Below are positions 8,594-16,678 of a stretch of 64,000 nt of DNA, piece after piece. Each line of letters begins with the position of its first letter. The first letter of the stretch is position 1. The stretch is from NCBI GenBank assembly GCA_963747405.1, contig CAVVFG010000023.1, positions 58,901-122,900 of the forward strand, given 5' to 3'. The notes under the pieces are model-generated. The model did no database searches, was not told the origin of the DNA, and was given only the letters and a program-made list of their open reading frames with translations. Source of the stretch: Fodinibacter sp963747405 (GTDB taxonomy: Bacteria; Actinomycetota; Actinomycetes; Actinomycetales; Dermatophilaceae). Made by a program: the position numbers and the translations under genes.

Positions 8594-10050
8594 GCGATCC
8601 CACCCCCCGCTACGACTTCGCCGCGGCGGTGCCCCCCCTCGAGATGCTGGGCCGGGTGCATCTCGTCGCCATCGGCGGCGCGGGCATGTCGGCGGTGGCG
8701 CGGCTGCTGCTCGCGCGCGGCCTGCCGGTCAGCGGTTCGGACGCCGCCGACGGCGCGATGCTCGCGTCGTTGCGCGACAGCGGTGCGCGGGTCTTCGTCG
8801 GCCACGATGCGGCACACGTGGCCGACGTCGACACCGTGGTCGTCTCGTCGGCCATCCGCGACGACAACGTCGAGCTCGTCGCCGCCCGGGCCGCAGGCCG
8901 CAGGGTGCTGCACCGCTCCCAGGCCCTGGCCTCGCTGATGGGCGCGTCGCGTCGGGTCGCGGTCGCCGGGGCCAACGGCAAGACCACGACGACGTCGATG
9001 CTCGTCGTCGCGCTCGCCGCCGCGGGCGCCGACCCCTCCTTCGCCTCCGGCGGGGAGATCGCCCAGCTCGGCACCAACGCCGCCCTCGGCGCCGGACCGG
9101 CGTTCGTCGTCGAGGCCGACGAGAGCGACGGCTCCTTCCTCACCTACCGCCCCGACGTCGCCGTGGTCACCAACGTGCAGCCCGACCACCTCGACTTCTA
9201 CGGCACGGTCGAGGCCGTCGAAGCCGCCTACAGGGCCTTCGTGGGGTCGGTCACCGACGGCGGCCTGGTGGTGGCCTGCCACGACGACGCCGGGTCGCGG
9301 CGGCTCGCCGGATGGGCGCGGGGCGCCGGACGCGCCGTGCTCACCTACGGCCACGGCGAGGGGGCCGACCTGCGGGTGGGCGAGGTGACGTCGCACGAGC
9401 TCGGCACCCGGTCGGTCTTCGTGCACGACGGTGTCGAGCGGGGCCTCGAGCTCGCGGTGCCCGGCGACCACAACGTCCTGGATGCCTGCGCCGCCTACCT
9501 CGCCGCCGTCGTCGGCTGCGGGGCCGACCCGGGTGCGGTGCTGGCCGGCCTCGCCGGTTTCGGCGGGGCCCGCCGCCGCTTCGAGGTGCGCGGCGAGGTG
9601 GGCGGGGTGACGGTCGTCGACGACTACGCCCACAACCCGGCCAAGGTCGCCGCGGTGGTGAGCACGGCATCCGAGATCGTGCACCGCACCGGGCACGGGT
9701 CGCTGCGGGTGGTGTTCCAGCCACACCTGTACTCCCGCACGCGTGACTTCGCCGCCGAGTTCGCCGCCGCCCTGGCGCCGGCCGAGCAGGTCGTCATCCT
9801 CGACGTCTACGGCGCGCGCGAGGAGCCGATCGACGACGTCAGCAGCGCCCTGGTCGCCGACCCCCTGCGGGCCCTGCCCGGCACGCGCACCGTGCTCGTC
9901 GGGCCCACGCGCGAGCAGGCGGTCACGGCCCTGGTCGACGCCGCCGCGCCGGGCGACCTGCTGCTGACCGTCGGGGCCGGCGACGTCACCGCCCTGGCCC
10001 CCCTGATCCTGCAGGCCCTGCGCACCCGAACCGAGAAGGTGACCCGATGA
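8590..10050 (+). CDS. murC: UDP-N-acetylmuramate--L-alanine ligase MurC
   Basis: First cytoplasmic Mur ligase, attaching L-alanine to UDP-MurNAc. The 486 aa product has the N-terminal nucleotide-binding signature HLVAIGGAGMSAVA, the P-loop AGANGKTTT and the C-terminal DDYAHNPAKV motif. Position after murG and before ftsQ is the canonical actinobacterial order. It overlaps both neighbours by 4 nt (GTGA and ATGA). Confidence 0.96.
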   Translation: MSDPTPRYDFAAAVPPLEMLGRVHLVAIGGAGMSAVARLLLARGLPVSGSDAADGAMLASLRDSGARVFVGHDAAHVADVDTVVVSSAIRDDNVELVAARAAGRRVLHRSQALASLMGASRRVAVAGANGKTTTTSMLVVALAAAGADPSFASGGEIAQLGTNAALGAGPAFVVEADESDGSFLTYRPDVAVVTNVQPDHLDFYGTVEAVEAAYRAFVGSVTDGGLVVACHDDAGSRRLAGWARGAGRAVLTYGHGEGADLRVGEVTSHELGTRSVFVHDGVERGLELAVPGDHNVLDACAAYLAAVVGCGADPGAVLAGLAGFGGARRRFEVRGEVGGVTVVDDYAHNPAKVAAVVSTASEIVHRTGHGSLRVVFQPHLYSRTRDFAAEFAAALAPAEQVVILDVYGAREEPIDDVSSALVADPLRALPGTRTVLVGPTREQAVTALVDAAAPGDLLLTVGAGDVTALAPLILQALRTRTEKVTR

Positions 10051-10805
10051 GCCTTGGCACCACCCGCCGCCACGTCGAGGACCACGGGGTCTCCTCCTCG
10101 GCCAACCGCTTCCGCGAGCGCGCCCTGTCCAACCGGCGCCGGCCGTGGCGGCGCGCGCTCGCCGGCGTGCTGGCCCTGGCGGCGGTCGCGGCGCTGGCCT
10201 GGGTGGTCGGCTGGAGCAGCTGGCTGGCCGTGGACGACGTCGAGGTCACCGGGGTGAGCGGAGCCGAGGCGCAGGCGGTGGCCCGCCTGGTGCAGGTGCC
10301 CGTCGGCACTCCCCTGGCCCGGGTCGACACCGACGCGGTGAGTGAGCGGGTGCGCGAGCGGGTGACGGTCGCCGAGGTGTCGGTGCGCCGCGCCTGGCCC
10401 GGCACGCTCACCGTCGAGGTAGTGCCGCGCAGCGCCGCCCTCGTGATGCGAAACCCTCAGGGTCTACTTGAGGTCGTGGATGCCGAGGGCATCACCTTCG
10501 GCACCGTGCGGGCGGTGCCGAAGGGAGTGCCGGTCGTCACCGCTACCGACCGCAAGGGCACGAGCAAGCTGGCCCTGCTGTCCTCGCTCGCCCTGCTCGA
10601 CGCCCTGCCCCCCGACCTGGCGAAGGGCGTCTCGGGCATCAAGGTGAGCAGCGCCGACCTGATCACCTTCACGCTGGGCAAGCGCTCGGTGGTGTGGGGA
10701 AGCGGTGACGACTCCGAGCGCAAGGTCACCATCCTCACCGCCCTGCTCAGGACCAAGGCCAAGGTCATCGACGTCAGCGCCCCGGACACGCCAGTCACCC
10801 GCTGA
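10047..10805 (+). CDS. ftsQ: Cell division protein FtsQ
   Basis: Bitopic divisome protein that links early and late division proteins. The 252 aa consist of a basic cytoplasmic N-terminus, one TM helix at about residues 35-58, then a periplasm-facing POTRA domain starting at VDDVEVTGVSG and an FtsQ beta domain containing RRAWPGTLTVEVVPR. The ATG overlaps the murC stop. No ftsA follows, as is normal in actinobacteria, and a 417-bp gap separates it from ftsZ. Confidence 0.92.
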   Translation: MSLGTTRRHVEDHGVSSSANRFRERALSNRRRPWRRALAGVLALAAVAALAWVVGWSSWLAVDDVEVTGVSGAEAQAVARLVQVPVGTPLARVDTDAVSERVRERVTVAEVSVRRAWPGTLTVEVVPRSAALVMRNPQGLLEVVDAEGITFGTVRAVPKGVPVVTATDRKGTSKLALLSSLALLDALPPDLAKGVSGIKVSSADLITFTLGKRSVVWGSGDDSERKVTILTALLRTKAKVIDVSAPDTPVTR

Positions 10806-11222
10806 GCCCGCCCCGGGCTCGCCCCGACCCGGTCGAGGAGGTGCGTCCGGGCGCTGCGCCCGTGACCACGCGGGCGGGGTGCGACCACCGGGGCGGCGGT
10901 GGTCGCTGCCGGGATGCCGACACCCCCCTGCGGAGGCGGCCCGGCCGGGCGGGTCCGGCGACCGTCACCAGTGGGACCTGTGGGGCCGGTGAGGCGGATG
11001 TGAACATCCATGGGAGGATTTCCGCAAGGGATGCCGCGACACGCCCACGGCGTCTTTGCCTGACCTCCCGGACCGACCTAGCGTCATGCCATCGAACCAG
11101 GCGAAAACCGTCACTGTCAACCTCACGTTGAGGGTTACCGAACGCCTGACAGCACCACCCCGCCCTACTTCGTCCGCCGGATCCACGTCGGACGGACCTG
11201 TTACCCAGTGGAAGGCCGCATC
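10806..11222 (+). promoter_or_regulatory. ftsQ-ftsZ intergenic region with near-palindrome
   Basis: This 417-bp gap is much longer than the overlaps upstream and must hold the ftsZ promoter(s), because the tightly coupled run of genes ends at ftsQ. I see no convincing gene in it. At 11119-11136 lies a near-palindrome: AACCTCA, then CGT, then TGAGGGTT, symmetrical apart from one extra G. It could be an operator or a 5'-UTR hairpin; which one is not decided by sequence alone. Confidence 0.5.
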
Positions 11223-12446
11223 GTGGCAGCACCCCAGAACTACCTCGCCGTCATCAAGGTCGTCGGCATCGGCGGCGGCGGTGTCAACGCCATCAACCGG
11301 ATGATCGAGGTCGGCCTCAAGGGCGTCGAGTTCATCGCGGTCAACACCGACGCGCAGGCGCTGCTGATGAGCGACGCCGACGTCAAGCTCGACGTGGGCC
11401 GCGAGCTCACCCGCGGCCTCGGCGCCGGCGCCGACCCGGAGGTCGGCAAGCGCGCCGCCGAGGACCACGCCGAGGAGATCGAGGAGGTCCTCAAGGGGGC
11501 CGACATGGTCTTCGTCACCGCCGGCGAGGGTGGTGGCACCGGCACCGGTGGCGCTCCTGTCGTCGCCCGCATCGCCAAGGGCCTGGGCGCCCTGACGATC
11601 GGTGTGGTGACCCGGCCGTTCACCTTCGAGGGTCGCCGGCGCGCCAACCAGGCCGAGACCGGCATCATGCAGCTGCGCGAGGAGGTCGACACCCTCATCG
11701 TCATCCCCAACGACCGGCTGCTGTCGATCAGCGACCGTGGCGTCTCGATGCTCGACGCCTTCCGAAGCGCCGACCAGGTGCTGCTCTCCGGTGTGCAGGG
11801 CATCACCGACCTCATCACCACCCCGGGCCTGATCAACCTCGATTTCGCCGACGTCAAGTCGGTGATGTCCGGAGCCGGGTCGGCGCTGATGGGCATCGGC
11901 TCCGCTCGCGGCGAGGACCGGGCGGTGCAGGCGGCCGAGCTCGCGATCTCCAGCCCGCTGCTCGAGGCGAGCATCGACGGCGCCCACGGCGTGCTGCTCT
12001 CGATCCAGGGCGGCAGCGACCTCGGCCTGTTCGAGATCAACGAGGCGGCCCGGCTGGTGCAGGAGGCCGCTCACCCCGAGGCCAACATCATCTTCGGTGC
12101 GGTCATCGACGACGCCCTCGGCGACGAGGTGCGGGTCACCGTCATCGCCGCCGGGTTCGACGGCGGGGCGCCCCTGCACCGGGCCGACAACCGTGCCCTT
12201 GGCACCGTGCAGGGCCGATCGGCTCCGGTGGCGGCGCAGTCCCCGGCCCCGGCGGCGGCGGGCCGCCCGCTGTCGTCCCAGGCGCCGCTCGAGCGGGCCG
12301 CACCCGCCACCCCGGCCGATGCCGCCGTGGCCACCGAGCACGCGGAGCCGCACCTCGAGCCGGCGCGGGCGTCGCACCCTGCGCCGCCGCGCACGGTCAC
12401 CTTCGACGAGAACGACGACCTCGACGTCCCGGACTTCCTCAAGTAG
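11223..12446 (+). CDS. ftsZ: Cell division GTPase FtsZ
   Basis: Tubulin-like GTPase that forms the Z ring. I chose the GTG at 11223 (protein beginning MAAPQNYLAVIK) because actinobacterial FtsZ proteins start this way and GGAAGG lies about 8 bp upstream; an alternative GTG at 11208 adds five residues. This gives 407 aa. The tubulin signature GGGTGTG is in the GTPase domain, the T7 region is conserved, and a Pro/Ala-rich linker leads to the C-terminal peptide DDLDVPDFLK that binds SepF and other partners. A strong hairpin follows. Confidence 0.97.
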   Translation: MAAPQNYLAVIKVVGIGGGGVNAINRMIEVGLKGVEFIAVNTDAQALLMSDADVKLDVGRELTRGLGAGADPEVGKRAAEDHAEEIEEVLKGADMVFVTAGEGGGTGTGGAPVVARIAKGLGALTIGVVTRPFTFEGRRRANQAETGIMQLREEVDTLIVIPNDRLLSISDRGVSMLDAFRSADQVLLSGVQGITDLITTPGLINLDFADVKSVMSGAGSALMGIGSARGEDRAVQAAELAISSPLLEASIDGAHGVLLSIQGGSDLGLFEINEAARLVQEAAHPEANIIFGAVIDDALGDEVRVTVIAAGFDGGAPLHRADNRALGTVQGRSAPVAAQSPAPAAAGRPLSSQAPLERAAPATPADAAVATEHAEPHLEPARASHPAPPRTVTFDENDDLDVPDFLK

Positions 12447-12463
12447 TCCTCGTCACGACGTAC

Positions 12464-12500
12464 GGGCGGGGCGGGCCGGGTCGACCGGCCCGCTCCGCCC
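12464..12500 (+). terminator. Hairpin terminator after ftsZ
   Basis: The left arm (12464-12479) and right arm (12485-12500) pair over 16 bp with a single G-U pair around a 5-nt loop. There is no U tract, as is common for actinobacterial hairpins. It lies 18 bp after the ftsZ stop and just before the pgeF promoter box. Confidence 0.7.
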
Positions 12501-12505
12501 GCCTC

Positions 12506-12511
12506 TACGGT
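12506..12511 (+). promoter_or_regulatory. -10 box of a probable leaderless pgeF transcript
   Basis: TACGGT fits the actinobacterial TANNNT -10 consensus and ends 6 bp before the pgeF ATG, so transcription should begin at or next to the A of the start codon. The run of G before the ATG could instead act as a weak ribosome site. Confidence 0.5.
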
Positions 12512-12517
12512 GGGGGG

Positions 12518-13225
12518 ATGTTCGCCTGGCATGAGGACCGATCCGGTGTCGTCCGGGCCGTCACCGACCGCTCGGCCGGGGCCAGCACCGGGCGGTACGC
12601 CGGGCTGAACCTCGGCGTGCACGTCGGCGACGCGCCGGACGCCGTGGCCGCCAACCGACGTCTGCTCTCCGAGCGCCTTTCCCTGCCCGTCGTCTACATG
12701 GACCAGTGCCACGGCGCCGAGGTGGCCGTCGTCGACGAGGTACCCGACGTCGCGCCCAGCTGCGACGGCCTGGTCACCCGCTCGACGCAGGTGGCGCTGG
12801 CCGTGCTGGTCGCCGACTGCGTGCCGGTGCTGCTCGCCGGCTCCGGCGGCGTGGTGGCAGCGGTGCACGCCGGCCGCCCCGGGCTGGTGGCCGGCGTGGT
12901 GCCGCGCACCCTCGAGGTGATGCGAGACCTCGGCGCCGGCCGGGTGGATGCCGTCGTCGGGCCGTCGGTCTGCGGCCGCTGCTACGAGGTGCCCGCGGCG
13001 ATGCGGGACGTGGCAGCGCAGGTGCAGCCGGTCAGTGCGACGGTGTCGTGGACCGGCACGCCGGCGGTCGACGTCGCCGCCGGGGTCGTGACCCAGCTGG
13101 GCGAGGCCGGGGTGGCGGTGCGCTGGGTGCCCGGCTGCTCCCGCGAGCGCGACGACCTTTACTCCTACCGTCGCGACGGGCAGACCGGTCGGTTCGCCGG
13201 CGTCGTCGCCCAGGGGCCACGGTGA
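12518..13225 (+). CDS. pgeF: Peptidoglycan editing factor PgeF (YfiH/laccase-domain protein)
   Basis: Member of the multicopper-polyphenol-oxidase-like YfiH family. In E. coli PgeF is an amidase that removes wrongly incorporated L-Ser muropeptide precursors. The 235 aa contain the family metal-site signatures DQCHGAEV, VADCVPVLL and AAVHAGRPGL with the conserved His and Cys residues, plus the Cys-rich CGRCYEV segment. Location between ftsZ and yggS is conserved in actinobacteria. Its stop overlaps the GTG of the next gene. Confidence 0.9.
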   Translation: MFAWHEDRSGVVRAVTDRSAGASTGRYAGLNLGVHVGDAPDAVAANRRLLSERLSLPVVYMDQCHGAEVAVVDEVPDVAPSCDGLVTRSTQVALAVLVADCVPVLLAGSGGVVAAVHAGRPGLVAGVVPRTLEVMRDLGAGRVDAVVGPSVCGRCYEVPAAMRDVAAQVQPVSATVSWTGTPAVDVAAGVVTQLGEAGVAVRWVPGCSRERDDLYSYRRDGQTGRFAGVVAQGPR

Positions 13226-13974
13226 CGAGCGCGGCCGACGGGCGCGGCGGCCCCCCGGGTGCTGCGGGGCAGGCGCGGGCGGCGGCCCGCCGCGAGGAGC
13301 TGGCGGCCGGCCTGGCGCGGGTTCGCGCCCGGGTCGCGCAGGCGATGGAGGCGGCCGGGCGCACCGACGAGCCGGCCCTGGTGGTCGTCACGAAGTTCTT
13401 CCCGGCCAGCGACGTCGACCTGCTCGCCGGGCTCGGTGTCACGGCCATCGGCGAGAACCGCGACCAGGAGGCCGCGGCGAAGTGTGCCGAGCTGGCCTCC
13501 CGCGACCGGTTGACCGTGCACTTCATCGGCCAGCTGCAGAGCAACAAGGCGGCCTCCGTGGCGCGCTACGCCGACGTCGTGCAGTCGCTCGACCGCCCCA
13601 AGGTGGTGCGTGCGCTCGACCGCGGCGCGCACCAGGCCGGCCGCACGCTCGACGTCACGGTGCAGGTCAACCTCGGCCTGGCCCAGGGCCGCGGGGGCGT
13701 CGCGCCGGAAGAGGCGCGCGAGCTGGCCGACCAGGTGGCCGGATGCTCGTCCCTGGCCCTGCGCGGCGTGATGGCCGTGGCGCCGCTCGGCGGCGACGCG
13801 CGAGCGGCCTTCGCGCGGTTGCGGGCGGTGGCCGACGGCATCCGGGCCGACCATCCCGACGCCACCTGGGTGTCGGCGGGCATGAGCGGTGACCTCGAGG
13901 CCGCGGTGGCCGAGGGCGCGACACACCTGCGTGTCGGGTCGGCAATCCTCGGATCTCGGCAGCCACACCGGTAA
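13222..13974 (+). CDS. YggS family pyridoxal-phosphate homeostasis protein
   Basis: Alanine-racemase-fold protein (PLPBP/YggS) that binds PLP without known catalysis and buffers PLP and amino-acid pools. The start is the GTG at 13222, which overlaps the pgeF stop (GTGA); this gives 250 aa. The PLP lysine is in LVVVTKFFPASD, and GENRDQEAAAK and HFIGQLQSNKA are family motifs. The N-terminus is Ala/Arg-rich and longer than in E. coli YggS. It sits in the conserved pgeF-yggS-sepF order. Confidence 0.92.
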   Translation: MTSAADGRGGPPGAAGQARAAARREELAAGLARVRARVAQAMEAAGRTDEPALVVVTKFFPASDVDLLAGLGVTAIGENRDQEAAAKCAELASRDRLTVHFIGQLQSNKAASVARYADVVQSLDRPKVVRALDRGAHQAGRTLDVTVQVNLGLAQGRGGVAPEEARELADQVAGCSSLALRGVMAVAPLGGDARAAFARLRAVADGIRADHPDATWVSAGMSGDLEAAVAEGATHLRVGSAILGSRQPHR

Positions 13975-14030
13975 CTTCAGTTCCGACGCACGGCGCCGAT
14001 TCGGCGGGGCCGACGACTTCAGGAGCACTC

Positions 14031-14507
14031 ATGGCTGGCGCGCTGCGCAAGACGATGGTCTACCTGGGCCTCGCCGAGGACCAGGGTCGCTACGACGACG
14101 AGTACTACGAGGGCTACGACGAGCAGGTCGACGTCGAGGAGCAGCCCGAGCACCGCGGCGCCGAGGTCACCCACCTGCAGACCCGGATGCCGGTGGCGCA
14201 GGTCGTGCGCTCCTCGGAGGCGGTCGGCGTCTCGCGGATCACGACGATCCACCCCCGCACGTACAACGAGGCCAAGACGATCGGCGAGAACTTCCGTGAC
14301 GGCATCCCCGTCATCATGAACCTCACCGACATGAGCGACGCCGACGCCAAGCGCCTGGTCGACTTCGCGGCCGGCCTGGTGTTCGGGCTTCGCGGCTCGA
14401 TCGAGCGGGTCACGAGCAAGGTCTTCCTGCTCTCGCCGGAGACCGTCGAGGTCACCGCCGAGGACGGCCCGGTCATCGCCGGGCGCAGCGTCTTCAACCA
14501 GAGCTGA
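14031..14507 (+). CDS. sepF: Cell division protein SepF
   Basis: Cytoplasmic protein that tethers FtsZ to the membrane, the main membrane anchor in actinobacteria, which lack FtsA. The 158 aa have an N-terminal amphipathic segment (MAGALRKTMVYLGLAED) for membrane binding, an acidic linker with DDEYYEGYDEQVDVEE, and a C-terminal SepF core containing NLTDMSDADAKRLVDFAAG. AGGAG lies 6-10 bp upstream of the ATG. Confidence 0.95.
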   Translation: MAGALRKTMVYLGLAEDQGRYDDEYYEGYDEQVDVEEQPEHRGAEVTHLQTRMPVAQVVRSSEAVGVSRITTIHPRTYNEAKTIGENFRDGIPVIMNLTDMSDADAKRLVDFAAGLVFGLRGSIERVTSKVFLLSPETVEVTAEDGPVIAGRSVFNQS

Positions 14508-14553
14508 GCACCCGCATTCGGCTCGCGGGGTCGCGTGGGTCAGACTTCCTGCC

Positions 14554-14832
14554 ATGACAGCCGTGCGTGAGGTCCTGTATTTCGTCGTCTTCCTGTACTT
14601 CCTCGTGCTCATCGGCCGCGTCGTCTTCGACTGGATCCGCATCTTCGCGCGGGAGTGGCGGCCCCGGGGGGCGGCGCTCGTCGTGGCCGAGCCCATCTAC
14701 ACCCTCACCGAGCCCCCGCTGCGCGCGCTGCGCAAGGTCGTTCCGGCCCTCCGGCTGGGTGGCATGAGCATCGACCTGTCGTTCATGGTGCTCTTCTTCG
14801 GCGTCTGGCTGCTGCTGCTGCTCCTGTCCTGA
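14554..14832 (+). CDS. YggT family membrane protein
   Basis: Small integral membrane protein of 92 aa with two strongly hydrophobic helices (about residues 6-24 and 72-91) separated by the conserved PPLRALRKVVPALRLGGMSIDLSFMV region of the YggT family, partly quoted here by its position (residues 50-75). Function is not firmly known; members cluster with division genes and have been linked to osmotic tolerance in E. coli. A CAGACT sequence ends 7 bp before the ATG and could be a weak leaderless -10 box. Confidence 0.88.
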   Translation: MTAVREVLYFVVFLYFLVLIGRVVFDWIRIFAREWRPRGAALVVAEPIYTLTEPPLRALRKVVPALRLGGMSIDLSFMVLFFGVWLLLLLLS

Positions 14833-15025
14833 GCGGCGCTGTGCCACAGCGGTTGTGGGCCACGCACGGGTGCCCGATGCCGGTGGCCGCTCGGGGCAGC
14901 CCCGGTCCCTGTCACCCCGACCTGACGATCGCGTACGCTGACACGACCGGACACCCTGCGACCGCACCGTCGTGTGTGGTGCGTCAGAGTGACCGTGACC
15001 CGTCGGCCACTCCCAGGAGTTGAAC

Positions 15026-16495
15026 ATGGCTCTCACGCCCGAAGACGTCTTGAACAAGACGTTCACCCAGACCCAGTTCCGTCGTGGGTACGACGAGCGG
15101 GAGGTCGACGACTTCCTCGACGACATCGTCGCCGAGATGCGCCGGATGACCAAGGAGTCCGACGACCTGCGCGGTGACCTCAACAACTGCCGCGAGGGCA
15201 AGGGCATGGCCCCCGTCGCCGCCAAGGCCGAACCCGACACCTCCGCGCGTGACCTCGACGAGCTGCGGTCCAAGAACGCCACCCTCGCAGCTCACGTCGC
15301 GGAGCTCGAGGGCGCGCGCAGCGAGCTCGGCACCAAGGTCTCCGAGCTCGAGGGCACCCGCAGCGAGCTGACCGCCCGCCTCGGCGAGTTCGAGGGCGAG
15401 CACGGCGACATCGAGGGCCGCAACGCCGAGCTCCAGGGCAAGGTGGGCCAGCTCGAGCACCGCAACGCCGAGCTCGAGACGATGGCGCAGGAGGCGCAGG
15501 CCAAGACGCAGGAGGCCGAGGCCCGCGTCATCGAGCTGCAGGACCGCAACGCCGGGCTCGAGAGGTCGCTCGCCGAGACCGAGCAGCGCGCCGCAGAGCT
15601 CGAGGCCCGCGTGCTCGAGACCGAGGGCCGGCTCGGGTCGCTGCAGGCCGAGCGCGAGCAGGATGCCGCCCGCCGCGAGCAGGAGGACGCCGCCCGCGCC
15701 GCCGCTGACGACGAGGCCGGGGCAGGCACCGACGAGCAGATCGCCATGCTCCAGGCGCGGCTCGCCGAGACCGAGCGCGACGCCCAGGAGCGCATCACGG
15801 CCGCCGAGCGGCGGGCCGAGGAGGCCGAGCGCGGGGCCGCTCAGCGCTCCCAGGGTGACGCCGACAACGGCAACCCGGGTGCTGCGGCCATGGCCGGTGC
15901 CGGCGGTGGCGCCAGCGCCGCCGGTGTCATCGCCCTGGCCCAGCGCCTGCACGACGAGCACGTCGCCGCCGGTGAGTCGCGTCGCGACGAGCTCGTCGCC
16001 GAGGGGCAGCGCCGACACGACGAGCTGGTCGGCACGGCCCAGACCACGCATGACGAGCTGATCAGCACCGGGCAGTCCACGCACGACGAGCTGATCAGCA
16101 CGGCGCAGGCCAAGCACGACGAGATGATCCAGACGGGCACCTCCCAGCGCGACGAGATGATCTCGACGGCGACGAGCCAGCGTGACGAGATGCTGGCGAC
16201 CGCGACCGCGCAGCGCGACGACATGCTGACCGAGGCGCGGGAGCGTTCCACGGGCATGGTGGCGCAGGCGCAGCAGAAGAAGGCCGGCATCCTCGAGGAG
16301 CTCGGCCGTGAGCGCGGCCTGCTGGAGCGCAAGATCGAGGAGCTGCGGGGGTTCGAGCGCGACTACCGCTCGCGCCTGCACACCTACATCCAGGGCCAGC
16401 TCGCCGACCTGCAGAACACCGGTGTCGACGCCGACGACAGCAACGAGCAGCAGGAGGAGGCGGCCGCCGAGCCGCAGCCCGAGCGCCAGGGCTGA
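15026..16495 (+). CDS. wag31: DivIVA/Wag31 polar growth protein with C-terminal 11-residue repeats
   Basis: Coiled-coil scaffold that marks poles and septa and directs wall synthesis in actinobacteria. The ATG at 15026 has AGGAG 6 bp upstream (15015-15019); an in-frame TTG six bases earlier is less likely. The protein has 489 aa. The N-terminal DivIVA lipid-binding domain (MALTPEDVLNKTFTQTQFRR then GYDEREVDDFLDDIVAEM) is followed by a very long Glu/Ala/Arg-rich coiled coil at about residues 75-265. A Gly/Ala-rich break at about 275-300 precedes eight 11-residue repeats (319-406) and an acidic Gln-rich tail. This is well over the length of typical Wag31. A strong terminator follows. Confidence 0.92.
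   Translation: MALTPEDVLNKTFTQTQFRRGYDEREVDDFLDDIVAEMRRMTKESDDLRGDLNNCREGKGMAPVAAKAEPDTSARDLDELRSKNATLAAHVAELEGARSELGTKVSELEGTRSELTARLGEFEGEHGDIEGRNAELQGKVGQLEHRNAELETMAQEAQAKTQEAEARVIELQDRNAGLERSLAETEQRAAELEARVLETEGRLGSLQAEREQDAARREQEDAARAAADDEAGAGTDEQIAMLQARLAETERDAQERITAAERRAEEAERGAAQRSQGDADNGNPGAAAMAGAGGGASAAGVIALAQRLHDEHVAAGESRRDELVAEGQRRHDELVGTAQTTHDELISTGQSTHDELISTAQAKHDEMIQTGTSQRDEMISTATSQRDEMLATATAQRDDMLTEARERSTGMVAQAQQKKAGILEELGRERGLLERKIEELRGFERDYRSRLHTYIQGQLADLQNTGVDADDSNEQQEEAAAEPQPERQG
15980..16243 (+). repeat. Eight tandem 33-bp (11-aa) units in divIVA
   Basis: Codons 319-406 of the DivIVA protein form eight consecutive 11-residue units of the type (R/H)DE(L/M)(I/V)xTxxx, for example THDELISTGQS and QRDEMISTATS. 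An 11-residue period corresponds to a hendecad coiled coil rather than the usual heptad. Confidence 0.85.
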
Positions 16496-16505
16496 CCTCC
16501 CCGAC

Positions 16506-16541
16506 CGCCGAAGGGCCCGGCACCTGCCGGGCCCTTCGGCG
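16506..16541 (+). terminator. Strong hairpin terminator after divIVA
   Basis: Perfect 17-bp inverted repeat: arms 16506-16522 (CGCCGAAGGGCCCGGCA) and 16525-16541 with a 2-nt centre. It begins 10 bp after the divIVA stop and closes the division cluster. No U tract follows. Confidence 0.85.
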
Positions 16542-16596
16542 TGCCACGGGAACCACCTCGTGACAGGCCTCGTTGGTCACACAGTGCGTTTCGTCA

Positions 16597-16625
16597 TTGA
16601 GGCGTGGGGGTGCAGGCCGTATCCT
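16597..16625 (+). promoter_or_regulatory. Sigma-70-type promoter of the TraR-like gene
   Basis: TTGAGG (16597-16602), a 17-bp spacer, then TATCCT (16620-16625). Transcription would start near 16632. That excludes the in-frame GTG at 16604 as the start of the downstream gene and favours the ATG at 16679. Confidence 0.55.
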
Positions 16626-16678
16626 CGCCCCACCGGTCGGCCGAGAGGGTCCACCACACACCCTGGAAGCGGGTTCAC

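Noticed and set aside
15980..16243. Tandem 33-bp pattern resembling a CRISPR or satellite array
   Set aside because: Units are diverged at DNA level, have no spacers and encode an in-frame protein repeat.
16604..16678. Upstream in-frame GTG as start of the TraR-like gene
   Set aside because: It lies within the predicted promoter, ahead of the likely transcription start, and has no ribosome site.
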